In this document: one piece after another, positions 43,541 to 52,885 of the stretch
Layout: each line of letters begins with the position of its first letter
How positions within the stretch are numbered: the stretch's first letter is position 1
Source of the DNA: Silvibacterium bohemicum
Lineage (GTDB): Bacteria; Acidobacteriota; Terriglobia; Terriglobales; Acidobacteriaceae
Length of the DNA: 64,000 nt
Direction: 5' to 3'
NCBI RefSeq assembly: GCF_001006305.1
Contig: NZ_LBHJ01000001.1
Location: forward strand, 868,001-932,000
The notes under the pieces: model-generated
Databases searched by the model: none
Told to the model about the DNA's origin: nothing
Seen by the model: the letters and a program-made list of their open reading frames with translations, nothing else
Made by a program: the position numbers and the translations under genes

Positions 43541-45427
43541 TTGAAGGTTCGCTTACTCCCCTGTCTCCTGCTCGCATTTTCTGCACTTGCTGGTTTCGCT
43601 CAATCTTCCCAGCCGATTCACGTAACCGTTGATGTGACAGATGCGCCGCGCAAAATTCTGCATGCGCAGCTCTCCATTCCGGTAAAGGCGGGGGATCTCA
43701 CGCTGGTTTATCCCAAGTGGATTCCCGGAGAGCATGGGCCGACGGGGCCGGTCGACAATCTAGCCGGGCTGGTCATTCGAGCCGGCGATCACGAGCTGTC
43801 CTGGAAGCGCGACGACGTGAATATGTTCGCCTTTCATGTGAACGTTCCCGAAGGTGTCTCGTCGCTGGATGTGAAGCTGGACTTCCTGGCCACCGCAGCG
43901 GCGTCGGGATTCTCCGCCGGTGCATCGACCAGCGCCAACCTTGCGATGCTGAGCTGGAACGAGGTGCTGATCTATCCTGCGGGGTTTAACGCCGCCGAGA
44001 TCAGCGTCTCGCCGGCTGTGAAATTGCCCGCCGACTGGAAGTACGGAACAGCTCTTACAAAATCGAGCGCGGCAAACGGAGTCATCCAGTTCGAAACCGT
44101 CTCGCTGGAGCAGCTGATTGATTCACCGCTGCTCGCGGGCAAATATTTTCAGGAGTATCCCCTGGCGCCCGAGGTAACTCCGAAGCACTTCCTCGATCTT
44201 GCAGCCGATGGACCGGAGGATCTGCGCATCAAGCCAGATGCATTTGCCGCTTACAGCAATCTGGTGCGTGAGACTGGCGCTCTTTATCGCTCACGCCACT
44301 ATGACAGTTACCATTTCCTGGTCACGCTGAGCGACCAGGTCGCGCATTTTGGCCTCGAGCACCATCAGTCCAGCGACGATCGTGTGTCGGAGAAGACATT
44401 TCTCGATGACAATCTAGCTCTTCTCTCGGCCGATCTGCTTCCGCACGAGTTTACGCATTCATGGAATGGCAAGTATCGCCGGCCTGCAGGCTTGGCGACC
44501 GGCAATTACGAAGATCCGATGAAGGGCGAGCTGCTGTGGGTCTACGAAGGGCTCACGCAATACCTGGGCGACGTGCTGGCGGCGCGCAGCGGCATCGAGA
44601 CAGCCGATGAATATCGTGCGGGCTTGGCAGTGAGTGCGGCGACGCTGGATTACCGGCCTGGGCGCACCTGGCGCGATCTGCAAGATACCGCGACAGCGGC
44701 GCAGATTCTCTACGATACCAGCACTCAGTGGGACAACTGGCGGCGAAGCGTCGACTACTATCAGGAGGGCGAACTGGTCTGGCTGGACGTGGACACGACC
44801 ATCCGCCAGCTGACCAAGGGTAGCAAGAGTCTCAACGATTTCTGTGCGCGGTTCGAAAGCGTTGGCGGGAACACGTCGCCGAAGGTTGTGCCGTATACGT
44901 TCGAGGATGTTGTCGACAATCTGAACGCCATCGTTCCTTACGATTGGGCTTCGTTCCTCAAAGACAGGCTGACGACGAAGGCGCCACATGCTCCGCTGAA
45001 CGGCATCGAGCACGGCGGCTATAAGCTGGTTTACACGGATGCGCCCGGTGAATACATCCAGGCGCGCGAGGCGGTGAACGGAGACGCGCAGGCATGGTGG
45101 TCTCTGGGCATCAATGTGGGCAGCGACGGCCGCATCGAAGATGTGCTCGCCGGTTCGCCCTCCGACAAAGCCGGACTTGGGCCGGGCATGCAGGTTGTGG
45201 CCGTCAACGGGCGGCAGTACACCGCATCCCTGTTGGGCGATGCGATCAGCGATGCCAAGGGGAATACCACGCCCATCGAGCTGATCGTGGTGAACACCGG
45301 CTACTACAAGGTTGTGCATCTCGACTATCACGACGGGCTGCGCTTCCCGCACCTGGTGCGCGTGGATGGAACGCCGAATTATCTGGATGAGATTCTGAAG
45401 CCGATGACCAAAGCTCCCAAGAGCTAG
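43541..45427 (+). CDS. Secreted M61 (glycyl aminopeptidase-like) peptidase with PDZ domain
   Basis: The 628-residue protein has a signal peptide (~1-20, ALAGFAQ-S), an N-terminal beta-rich domain (VTVDVTDAPRKILHAQLSIPV and YPKWIPGEHGPTGPVDNL), and a gluzincin-like centre with LLPHEFTHSWNGKYRRP as the zinc motif HExxH. The downstream Glu is probably in LLWVYEGLTQYLGDV. A PDZ fold follows near 520-590 (IEDVLAGSPSDKAGLGPGMQVVAVNGRQY). It acts in the periplasm or outside the cell, cleaving small or Gly/Ala-terminated peptides. The start is a TTG at 43541 preceded by GGAGG. It converges with recJ, nine bases apart. Confidence 0.92.
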   Translation: MKVRLLPCLLLAFSALAGFAQSSQPIHVTVDVTDAPRKILHAQLSIPVKAGDLTLVYPKWIPGEHGPTGPVDNLAGLVIRAGDHELSWKRDDVNMFAFHVNVPEGVSSLDVKLDFLATAAASGFSAGASTSANLAMLSWNEVLIYPAGFNAAEISVSPAVKLPADWKYGTALTKSSAANGVIQFETVSLEQLIDSPLLAGKYFQEYPLAPEVTPKHFLDLAADGPEDLRIKPDAFAAYSNLVRETGALYRSRHYDSYHFLVTLSDQVAHFGLEHHQSSDDRVSEKTFLDDNLALLSADLLPHEFTHSWNGKYRRPAGLATGNYEDPMKGELLWVYEGLTQYLGDVLAARSGIETADEYRAGLAVSAATLDYRPGRTWRDLQDTATAAQILYDTSTQWDNWRRSVDYYQEGELVWLDVDTTIRQLTKGSKSLNDFCARFESVGGNTSPKVVPYTFEDVVDNLNAIVPYDWASFLKDRLTTKAPHAPLNGIEHGGYKLVYTDAPGEYIQAREAVNGDAQAWWSLGINVGSDGRIEDVLAGSPSDKAGLGPGMQVVAVNGRQYTASLLGDAISDAKGNTTPIELIVVNTGYYKVVHLDYHDGLRFPHLVRVDGTPNYLDEILKPMTKAPKS

Positions 45428-45436
45428 GTGCGGGGC

Positions 45437-47215
45437 TCAGATCGATTCTGCTGCCGGTTGCAATCCGGCGATCTCCAGCTCGAGTCCGCCGAAATCGGGA
45501 TGCTCGTTCATGCGGATGCGATAGGCGACATCGAGCATGGAGCCTTCGCGCAGATCCAGCGATTGCACACGATCCGCCCAGTTCCAGCCGAGCGCGCGAA
45601 GCTGTGTCCCAGTAGACTGCTGCACGAGCGCCAGGCTGATGTGCCTCTCCTTCATGACCCGCGGCGCGGCGGCGAGGCGCACCGCGCGCGCAACGAATAT
45701 CGGCTCTTCGTTCTCCATGCCGCAGGGTTCCAGCTTCTTCAGCCAGGAGAAGATTTCGTCCGTGACCTGATCGAGCGGCAGTGGGGCGTGGCAGTTGAGC
45801 GGCGAGCCGAGATCCTCTTCCATAAGATGGATTGCTGCATAAGCCGCCAGCCGCTCTCGCAGTTGTTCAACGCGGGCGGAGGGCAGGGAAAAGCCGACTG
45901 CATGCGAGTGGCCGCCGAAGCGCGTGAAGAGATCGTGACAGCTCTCGATCGCGTTCAGTAAGTGGAAGCTGGCGATGGAGCGGCCCGAGCCGTAGGCTTC
46001 CCCATCTTCGTGAGCGATGACGATGGCTGGCTTGCCGGTCTGATCGACGATGCGCGAGGCGAGAATTCCAATGACGCCGCGATGCCAGCCGTCGCCGTCG
46101 ATGACCACGCAACGGCACTCCTGAAACTGCGGCTCGTCGAGGCGCGCGACGATCTCCGTCAGCATGGCCGCTTCGGTGTTGCGGCGATCCTGGTTCAGCT
46201 GCTCGAGCTTCTCGGCGATAGCATGGGCACGCTGCGCATCCTTCGTGGTGAACAGCTCGACGACCTCGGATGCGATGTCCATACGTCCCGCGGCGTTGAT
46301 TCTGGGTGCGAGGCGAAAGCCCACATCGGTAGGCGTAACCTTGCGCTTCGCCGGGTCGAGCTTAGCAACCTCCATCAGCGAGCGCAGCCCGGAGTGAACC
46401 GGGCGCTGCAGTTGCTCCAGGCCCAGAGCGACGATCACGCGGTTCTCGCCAAGCAGCGGGACGGCATCGGCGATAGTGGCGATGGCCAGCAGCTTGAGAA
46501 AAGACGGCAGAATTTTCGTTCGAGCACGATCGCGATCAAGCGCCTCGAGGAGTGCCTGCGAGAGCTTGAATGCGACTCCCGCGCCGCAGAGGTGCTTGCA
46601 GGCATAGCCGCAGCCGTGCTGATTGGGATTGAGGACGGCCAGCGCCTTCGGCAATCCGAGAGATGCTTCCGGCAGGTGATGGTCGGTGACGATGAGATCG
46701 AGCCCGAGTGTTTCGGCGGCCTCGGCAGCGGCGAAGGCGCGTATCCCGGTGTCCACGCTGATGACTAGCCGAACTCCTTCGCGCGCAGCAATCTCCAGAA
46801 TCTCGCGCTGCATGCCGTAGCCTTCGCGCAGCCGATGTGGAACGTGAAAGCGGACATGGCCGCCTAGCATCTCGATCGCGGTTTTGAGGAGTACGACGGC
46901 GGTGGTGCCATCTACGTCGTAATCGCCGTAGATGAGAATAGGCTCTCGCGCAGCTGCAGCCTGCTGAATGCGCACGACGGCGCGATCCATTCCCAACATC
47001 GAGTATGGATCGAGGAGCTGATCGAAGTGCGGATTGAGAAACTGCCGGGCGGCATGAGCGTCGCCGATGCCGCGCGCCAGCAGCAGCTCTGCGACCGGGA
47101 GGGGAATCTGCGCCTCTCGCGCAAGAGCGGAGGCCTGGGCGTCATCGACTTCAGGGAAGATCCATCGCTGCCGCGGCACTGCGGGAATGGTGCGAACGGC
47201 TTCTGGCGAACTCAC
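45437..47215 (-). CDS. recJ: Single-stranded-DNA exonuclease RecJ
   Basis: The ~592-residue protein has the DHH motifs YGDYDVDGTTAVVLL, VDTGIRA, VTDHHLPE and CGAGVAFKLSQALLE, followed by DHHA1 (GWHRGVIGILASRI, GRSIASFHLLNAIESCHDLFTRFGGHSHAVGFSL). All Mn-binding Asp/His are present, and an OB-fold C-terminal part follows. It degrades 5'-ended single-stranded DNA in recombination and repair. I chose the GTG at 47215 because it overlaps the stop of the upstream gene (GTGA) and starts family similarity; upstream residues in the frame are Arg-rich and unlikely. Confidence 0.95.
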   Translation of the reverse strand: MSSPEAVRTIPAVPRQRWIFPEVDDAQASALAREAQIPLPVAELLLARGIGDAHAARQFLNPHFDQLLDPYSMLGMDRAVVRIQQAAAAREPILIYGDYDVDGTTAVVLLKTAIEMLGGHVRFHVPHRLREGYGMQREILEIAAREGVRLVISVDTGIRAFAAAEAAETLGLDLIVTDHHLPEASLGLPKALAVLNPNQHGCGYACKHLCGAGVAFKLSQALLEALDRDRARTKILPSFLKLLAIATIADAVPLLGENRVIVALGLEQLQRPVHSGLRSLMEVAKLDPAKRKVTPTDVGFRLAPRINAAGRMDIASEVVELFTTKDAQRAHAIAEKLEQLNQDRRNTEAAMLTEIVARLDEPQFQECRCVVIDGDGWHRGVIGILASRIVDQTGKPAIVIAHEDGEAYGSGRSIASFHLLNAIESCHDLFTRFGGHSHAVGFSLPSARVEQLRERLAAYAAIHLMEEDLGSPLNCHAPLPLDQVTDEIFSWLKKLEPCGMENEEPIFVARAVRLAAAPRVMKERHISLALVQQSTGTQLRALGWNWADRVQSLDLREGSMLDVAYRIRMNEHPDFGGLELEIAGLQPAAESI

Positions 47216-47685
47216 GACTCGTCGTCTGTGTCCTCGTCGTTGAAGACGATATCGCCGAAGCCTTCGACGGATTCGAGCAGACGCTGGTAACGCTCGTACC
47301 ACTCGGTGGTGTTCTCATGCAGAAAGGCCACGCCCTGGTGCATGAAGCCGAGCTGGATGTATCCCACCTTGCCCACGTGCGTTGCGAGCGACTGAGCCTC
47401 GTCGACCTCGGGCGCCTCGTCGTCGGGGAAATTGGCCTCCTGCAGCTCTTGCAGCAGCAGTTCGAGATCTCCCTTTTCGAGCACGGTTTCGCTCATGGTG
47501 AGGAAGATGGCGCCGGCCGCCTTCGCGGTTTCGACAAAATCCTTCCAGCTATCCGGGTTTGAATCGTCTTCCCACAGAACGTTGGGCACTTCGTCGCCGA
47601 CGTAAGCGGGTACGCGGCGCATTCCGTGGCCTTCGATAAAGGCCACCATATCGTCTTTCAGAGAAAGCAAACTGTCTTGAAGCAT
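47212..47685 (-). CDS. Conserved-looking hypothetical acidic protein upstream of recJ
   Basis: The 157-residue protein has LLSLKDDMVAFIEGHGMRRVPAYV, then a helical acidic region (LEKGDLELLLQELQEANFPDDEAPEVDEAQ), GYIQLGFMHQGVAFLHENTTEWYERYQRLL and a very acidic tail ending in DEDTDDES. I do not recognise a family. No signal peptide or TM is visible. The ATG at 47685 starts similarity-like sequence; the frame is open further upstream to 47799. It overlaps recJ by four bases, so the two are translationally coupled. It is divergent from the ferredoxin gene. Confidence 0.72.
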   Translation of the reverse strand: MLQDSLLSLKDDMVAFIEGHGMRRVPAYVGDEVPNVLWEDDSNPDSWKDFVETAKAAGAIFLTMSETVLEKGDLELLLQELQEANFPDDEAPEVDEAQSLATHVGKVGYIQLGFMHQGVAFLHENTTEWYERYQRLLESVEGFGDIVFNDEDTDDES

Positions 47686-47820
47686 AGGATCGTTATATTG
47701 TCGCAGAACCGCCAGTCTACGCGATTCCGGAGGGTGGAAAAGTGCTCTTGCTACTGGATTTGGTTTTGAGGGGTTCAGTAGAATTGACCCAGTTCCCATT
47801 TGTCACCACGGAGAGTGCTT

Positions 47821-48192
47821 TTGCCCAGATTCGACCGCCATGTGTTTGTCTGCACGAACTTTCGCGCTCCCGAAGCGGCTCGACCCTCCTGCACCGCGAA
47901 CGGGCAGAGCGAGATCCACAGTCGCATGAAGGATGCGGTGAGGGCGGCCGGCTTGGGCGAGCGGGTGCGGGTGAACAAGTCGGGCTGCCTCGACCAGTGC
48001 GAGCATGGACCGACGGTGGTGGTCTATCCGGGAGCGATCTGGTATGGCTTTGTGAAGCCTGAAGACGTGTCCGAGATCGTCGCGGAACATCTCGTGAACG
48101 GCCGGCCGGTGGAACGCCTGCGTCTCCCCGAGGGATGCCTGAACACGCCGAGCTGCCCTCACCGTCCGCTAGCTCCGAACACGCCGGCGTAG
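47821..48192 (+). CDS. Thioredoxin-like (2Fe-2S) ferredoxin
   Basis: The ~123-residue protein starts RFDRHVFVCTNFRAPEAARPSC, then has VNKSGCLDQCEHGPTVVVYPGAIWYGFVKPEDV. This is the C-x(11-12)-C...C-x3-C ligand set of thioredoxin-fold ferredoxins (the NuoE/Aquifex Fd type). The C-terminal ...EGCLNTPSCPHRP adds two Cys outside the cluster. A one-electron carrier role is expected; the partner is unknown. The TTG at 47821 follows CGGAGAG with ~7-bp spacing, so upstream in-frame starts seem less likely. Confidence 0.85.
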   Translation: MPRFDRHVFVCTNFRAPEAARPSCTANGQSEIHSRMKDAVRAAGLGERVRVNKSGCLDQCEHGPTVVVYPGAIWYGFVKPEDVSEIVAEHLVNGRPVERLRLPEGCLNTPSCPHRPLAPNTPA

Positions 48193-48290
48193 TGCGAGCG
48201 CCCCACCCGGAGCACCCGGCCGGAAAGCTATTCGCGACCTCTCCCCAACTCCGTTCCGCTGTTCTTTATGCTATATTTCGAACGAGATAA

Positions 48291-48569
48291 ATGATCTTTT
48301 CACGTGAATATGTAGGATATTTGGCGCGCCAGACGGTCAAGCAACTTATCGACGCCAAGATGATCCGGACCGAAAAATTGACCGTTGTCCAGGAGCGCGT
48401 TCACGGCGGCTTGCAGGAAGAGCTGTCGCTGGAAGACCGCATCAACGAGGAAGTCCGCGTCATTCTCGAGGCCTACCAGGATGAGATGCGGCGCACGGGA
48501 GCTGGCTACGCCGAGATGTTCAAGAAGGTGAAGACGGAACTGGCCCGCAAGTACAAGGCGGTGCTGTGA
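48291..48569 (+). CDS. DUF507 family protein
   Basis: The 92-residue helical protein starts MIFSREYVGYLARQTVKQL and continues with LEDRINEEVRVILEAYQDEM, the DUF507 pattern. No function is known for the family. It overlaps the next DUF507 gene by four bases (GTGA), so the two are made together. They lie ahead of tRNA-Glu but probably end before it. Confidence 0.85.
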   Translation: MIFSREYVGYLARQTVKQLIDAKMIRTEKLTVVQERVHGGLQEELSLEDRINEEVRVILEAYQDEMRRTGAGYAEMFKKVKTELARKYKAVL

Positions 48570-48841
48570 GAATCTCCCGCGACAAATTGAACAAGCTGGC
48601 GCACACCATCGCCGACACCCTTGCCGAGACGGACGAGTGCGAATTTCTTGAGGATCGCAACACCATCCGCCAGGAAGCACGCAAGATTCTCGAAAAGCTG
48701 CTGATGGAAGAAACCCGCATCGATCAGGCGGCCAAGCTGAAGATTCAGTCGCAGCGCAAGATCATCCTCGAAGGAAGCCAGGAGTGGGACATCCTCTACC
48801 GGAAGTATTACAACGAAGAGGTCAAGAAGCTCGGCATCTAG
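48566..48841 (+). CDS. DUF507 family protein, second copy
   Basis: The 91-residue protein shares with its neighbour the layout of RISRDKLNKLAHTIADTL, an acidic helix (CEFLEDRNTIRQEARKILEK) and a final ILYRKYYNEEVKKLGI. Start GTG at 48566. The pair probably forms a heterodimer, inferred from coupling and similar size. No motif suggests catalysis. Confidence 0.85.
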   Translation: MRISRDKLNKLAHTIADTLAETDECEFLEDRNTIRQEARKILEKLLMEETRIDQAAKLKIQSQRKIILEGSQEWDILYRKYYNEEVKKLGI

Positions 48842-48900
48842 ACGCAGAAATTGATTCGCCTGAAGCGACCCCGGCGCGATCTTGCAGCGGAATGCCGGGC

Positions 48901-48928
48901 TTGGGTAAGACTCAAATTCTGATATATT
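48901..48928 (+). promoter_or_regulatory. Probable sigma-70 promoter of tRNA-Glu
   Basis: TTGGGT and TATATT are 16 bp apart, and the predicted start lies about 55 bp upstream of the tRNA. The -10 is good and the -35 moderate. No other gene lies downstream in the interval. Confidence 0.5.
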
Positions 48929-48989
48929 TAAAGAGTTGGCTTCTGCTGTCTGCGTTCACGCCGGGCAGCCCATTCAGCCAGCGTCCTTT

Positions 48990-49066
<77 letters not shown>

Positions 49067-49365
49067 AGCTCAAAAAGATCTTCAATCTGATTGCCCGATT
49101 CGAGCATGATTTTTGATGTGCGCCCAGGATACTTTTCCCCTGCGGGTCCGGTCGTCAGCGACTGCATGGTTCCGCGATGGCTGCAGGCTACTTCATGGAA
49201 GCCACGAATTCACCCTAGATTGACACCTTTTCTTCCCATTCCATGTGTGATTGGAATTGAAGCTCAGGTTCTTCCTGTGCAATACCCGCGCGCAAAAACT
49301 ATATCGGCGAAACTTCCTTCCCGATACCCCTCGGCCCGTTCCGAGGAACCATCGTCAGGAAATGT
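49067..49365. other. Intergenic region between tRNA-Glu and the first Oar-like receptor
   Basis: No gene is supported in these 299 bases. A TTGACA occurs at 49220-49225 but no good -10 follows at 16-18 bp. The receptor's promoter and leader must lie here. No riboswitch was recognised. Confidence 0.5.
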
Positions 49366-52300
49366 ATGCGACGTGCCATCGGTTTCTTTGCTCTGCTTGC
49401 TGTCTTTTGCTGTTCCGGCTGCAGGAGTTTATTAGGACAGGTCAATACGGCGAGCCTGAGCGGACTTGTCGCAGACTCCTCCGGGTCGGCGATGGCAGGC
49501 ATCCATGTGAAGTCGCTGAACCGATCGACCGGATATTCCAGAGAGGTCGTGACCGACCGCTCCGGCTACTACACCTTGTCGAACATGCCGATCGGCAGCT
49601 ACACCGTGGCGGTCGAGGGAGATGGCTTTGTTGAGACGGATGAAAGTGTAGAGCTGAACGTGGGAAGCAAAGCCCGGCGCGATTTTACGCTGCGGATCAA
49701 AACACTTCAGCAGGTAATTCATGTGCGCGAGCATGATAGCGCCGGCCTTTCGGCGGATGACGCTTCGCTCAGCACCGTCGTCGATCAGAATACGATTGCC
49801 AACACGCCGCTCTACCTTCGCAATTGGGATGATCTGCTCCGCACAGTGGCTGGGGTGCAGATCAGCCGCTACACGGAGCAGGCGGGAAGCAGCGCCCCGG
49901 GACGCACCGGAGACTTCAACGTGAATGGCGTTCACTCTCTGCAGAATAATTTCATTCTCGATGGCATCGACAACAACACCTTCTCCGAGAATGTTCAGGA
50001 GCTGAGCACCGAAGCCGCGCATCCATCGGTCGACGTGATTCAGCAGTTCAATATCATCACGAATCCTTACTCCTCCGAATATGGCCGCAGCCCCGGTGCC
50101 GTTGTTTCGATCAATACCAAGGGCGGAACGGACGACGTTCATGGTGTCGTCTATGAGTACATTCGCAATAGCTTTTTCGATGCGAACGATTTCTTCTCCA
50201 ACCGTTATGGGCTCCCGCGGCCGGAGAACAATCATAACCAGTTCGGGGCGAGCATCGGTGGACCGGTGCGCCATGACAGACTGTTTTACTTTTTCAACTA
50301 TGAGGGAACACGGATTCGCGAAGGCGTCTCCCGCACGTCCACCGTTCCTCTTCCGAATGAAAGGGTAGGGGACTTCAGTCCAGCCACGGCTGCGGCGGTT
50401 GGTGTAACTTATCCAGCGATCGTGGATCCTGCTACGGGGCAGCCGTTTCCGGACAATCAGATTCCGCGAAGCGATCTCGATCCGGCTATCCAGACGATCC
50501 TGTCGCTTTTCCCTCTACCCAACGTGCCTCACCCGCAAGGCCAGAACGATCTGAACAATTATGCGAGGAATGCTCTTACGACGGACGACGACGATAGCTA
50601 CGATGCGCGTGTCGACTGGATTCCGTCTCCCAACAACGTAATCTTCGGTCGCTATAACTATTCGAATCGCAACCGCATCGTACCGGGTTATCTTGGTGGC
50701 CTTGCCGACGGGGCGACGAACTCCGCGTGGGGACATCTGTTTTTGCGCTCCAACAGTTTTGTGGTCGGTTGGACACATGTCTTCGGTTCGTCAGTAGTGA
50801 ACGATCTTCGCCTAGGATTTATCCGCGACCATGCGGTGAGCGAACAGCTGCCGTTTTCTCTTCCGCAGACAGCGGATCAATATATCTCCGGCATCCCCGA
50901 CGTTCCGGCGAATGGCGGCGGTTTGCCGCTGATCAAGTTCAGCAGCGCGTATGCCTTTATCGGATCGCCAATCTATCTGCCCAAGCAGCAGACTCCGCAG
51001 CAATTTCAATACAACGACACGCTTGTCATCTCGCGTGGCAAGCACAATCTCAAGTTCGGGGTCGCCGCGTCGGCGCCGATGCGGAACATCTTTCAGGATG
51101 AAGCGGCGGTGCGCGGATCGCTGGATTTCGAGTCCACCTTCACCCATTTTGCTTATGCTGACGGACTCTTGGGGCTGGTGAATCAGGTGCAGCTGACCAA
51201 CAGCGATGTGGTCGACCAGCGGCTATGGATCGCCGCAGGCTTTGTCCAGGATGACTGGAGGGTGCTGCCGCAGCTTACGTTGAACCTTGGATTGCGTTAC
51301 GAGTTCTCCGCTCCTCCAGTGGAGGGTCGCAACCGCATTGCAAACTTCGATCCCGCTGGAAACGGATCGTTGATCTTTGCGCAGCCTGGTTCCCGGGCCA
51401 GCCGCGCCCTCATCGATCCAAGCACAATGAACTTTGGTCCGCGAATTGGCTTCGCCTATTCTCCGGGCGCTCACACCGTGCTGCGTGGCGGCTACGGAAT
51501 TTATTACACCTCCGTGGAGCGTATCGGAAGCGAGGATGAGCTCGCGCTCAATCCTCCCTTTCTCGTCAATCGACAGGTCACAGCAACCGCGGGAACTCCC
51601 GCTCTCGTCGCAAAGGATGGTTTTCCCGAAAACTTTCTCGACCCGTCTGCAATCGACTATAGCAACCTGCAAGGCTTCCACATCCGCGCCGTGAGCCAGC
51701 ATGCGCCTTCGCCCACTGTGCAGCAATGGAGTATCGGCCTCCAGGATGAGTTTGCCGATCATTGGACCGCACAACTCGATTACGTGGGAACGAAGTCCAC
51801 GCATCTGGACCTGATCTACAACTACAACCAGCCTTTTATCGCCGGAAACAAATCTACCGGCATCGTTCCATATCCTGACTTCGGTTACGTCGAATACACC
51901 GCCCCGGTCGGCTATGGAAATTACAACGGCCTTCAGGCCAGCCTGTCGCGTAGAACGCAAAGCGGCCTGACCTTGCGGGCAGCGTTTACCTACTCCCGCA
52001 GTCTTGACGACACGCCGGAAGAGTTGGAGGAAAGCTCAGGAGGAGCTCCGAATGGGCGGGATCTCTCCACCTGGTATGGTCCCAGCGATTTCAACGTTCC
52101 GCTACGAGCCTCAGCCAACTTTATCTATGAGCTGCCCTTCGGGCATGGCAAAACGATGCTCCAGCACGGACCGCTCTCTTGGCTCCTTGGAGGCTTTCGC
52201 ACCTCGGGCGTGTACACCTTCTATAATGGCATTCCTTATCAGGTGAACGCGGGCAGCGCGCTTTCCGACTCGATCGATCCCGATGGCATGGCAACCGATG

Positions 52301-52674
52301 TTCCCAATCTGATCGGCAAACCTCACACTGTCGGCAGCGTGGATTGCTGGTTCTATGCGAGTCAGAACCAGGCCTGCCGAAGCGATGCGCATAATCTCGC
52401 GGACAGCTATAGCCTCCCCAATCCCGGCTCTATCGGAGACCTGGGAAGAAACACCATGCGTGGCCCACATACGAATGTCTTTGACGCCGCACTACTGCGT
52501 GAGATTCCGCTGGACCGCGCCAACATGGAGTTTCGCTGGGAGGTCTTCAATGTGGCGAACACTCCGCTCTTCGGACCGCCCAACAGCGATTTCAGCAGCG
52601 GCGTTGCCGGACAGATCACCAGCCTCTCAGGCGATCAGAGGACGATGCAGTTTGCACTGCGCCTGTCTTTTTAA
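49366..52674 (+). CDS. Oar-like TonB-dependent outer-membrane receptor
   Basis: The 1102-residue protein has a signal peptide (~1-24, hydrophobic LLAVFCC), an N-terminal carboxypeptidase-regulatory Ig-like fold (ASLSGLVADSSGSAMAGIHVKS, YYTLSNMPIGSYTVAVEGDGF) and a plug region (VDVIQQFNIITNPYSSEYGRSPGAVVSINTKGG). A long 22-strand-type barrel follows, ending in the outer-membrane signature QFALRLSF. This type is greatly expanded in Acidobacteriota and is tied to uptake or binding of carbohydrate or peptide substrates. No clear TonB box was singled out. Substrate is unknown. It is followed 211 bp later by a second, longer receptor of the same kind. Confidence 0.93.
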   Translation: MRRAIGFFALLAVFCCSGCRSLLGQVNTASLSGLVADSSGSAMAGIHVKSLNRSTGYSREVVTDRSGYYTLSNMPIGSYTVAVEGDGFVETDESVELNVGSKARRDFTLRIKTLQQVIHVREHDSAGLSADDASLSTVVDQNTIANTPLYLRNWDDLLRTVAGVQISRYTEQAGSSAPGRTGDFNVNGVHSLQNNFILDGIDNNTFSENVQELSTEAAHPSVDVIQQFNIITNPYSSEYGRSPGAVVSINTKGGTDDVHGVVYEYIRNSFFDANDFFSNRYGLPRPENNHNQFGASIGGPVRHDRLFYFFNYEGTRIREGVSRTSTVPLPNERVGDFSPATAAAVGVTYPAIVDPATGQPFPDNQIPRSDLDPAIQTILSLFPLPNVPHPQGQNDLNNYARNALTTDDDDSYDARVDWIPSPNNVIFGRYNYSNRNRIVPGYLGGLADGATNSAWGHLFLRSNSFVVGWTHVFGSSVVNDLRLGFIRDHAVSEQLPFSLPQTADQYISGIPDVPANGGGLPLIKFSSAYAFIGSPIYLPKQQTPQQFQYNDTLVISRGKHNLKFGVAASAPMRNIFQDEAAVRGSLDFESTFTHFAYADGLLGLVNQVQLTNSDVVDQRLWIAAGFVQDDWRVLPQLTLNLGLRYEFSAPPVEGRNRIANFDPAGNGSLIFAQPGSRASRALIDPSTMNFGPRIGFAYSPGAHTVLRGGYGIYYTSVERIGSEDELALNPPFLVNRQVTATAGTPALVAKDGFPENFLDPSAIDYSNLQGFHIRAVSQHAPSPTVQQWSIGLQDEFADHWTAQLDYVGTKSTHLDLIYNYNQPFIAGNKSTGIVPYPDFGYVEYTAPVGYGNYNGLQASLSRRTQSGLTLRAAFTYSRSLDDTPEELEESSGGAPNGRDLSTWYGPSDFNVPLRASANFIYELPFGHGKTMLQHGPLSWLLGGFRTSGVYTFYNGIPYQVNAGSALSDSIDPDGMATDVPNLIGKPHTVGSVDCWFYASQNQACRSDAHNLADSYSLPNPGSIGDLGRNTMRGPHTNVFDAALLREIPLDRANMEFRWEVFNVANTPLFGPPNSDFSSGVAGQITSLSGDQRTMQFALRLSF

Positions 52675-52885
52675 TTTGAGCTTAGCCGTCGCATCAATTC
52701 ATCCTGCGTTGACAAAATACCCTCCACCCTCCTGTCTTCCCCAGTAAGCGCCACCAAATCGAAACGAGCGATCTGGCGCTTGCAATCGCGGACGTTCATG
52801 GCTGCCACAAGACCTGCTTCAGGCTTGCGCCGGCGTGTGTGTACTCGGGAGACGGATTTTAAGTGAATCATTTGGGGAGGGAAGT

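Noticed and set aside
48870-48899. CCCGGC/GCCGGG inverted repeat after the DUF507 pair as a terminator
   Set aside because: The loop is 18 bases and there is no T-tract on the plus strand, so support is too weak to list it.
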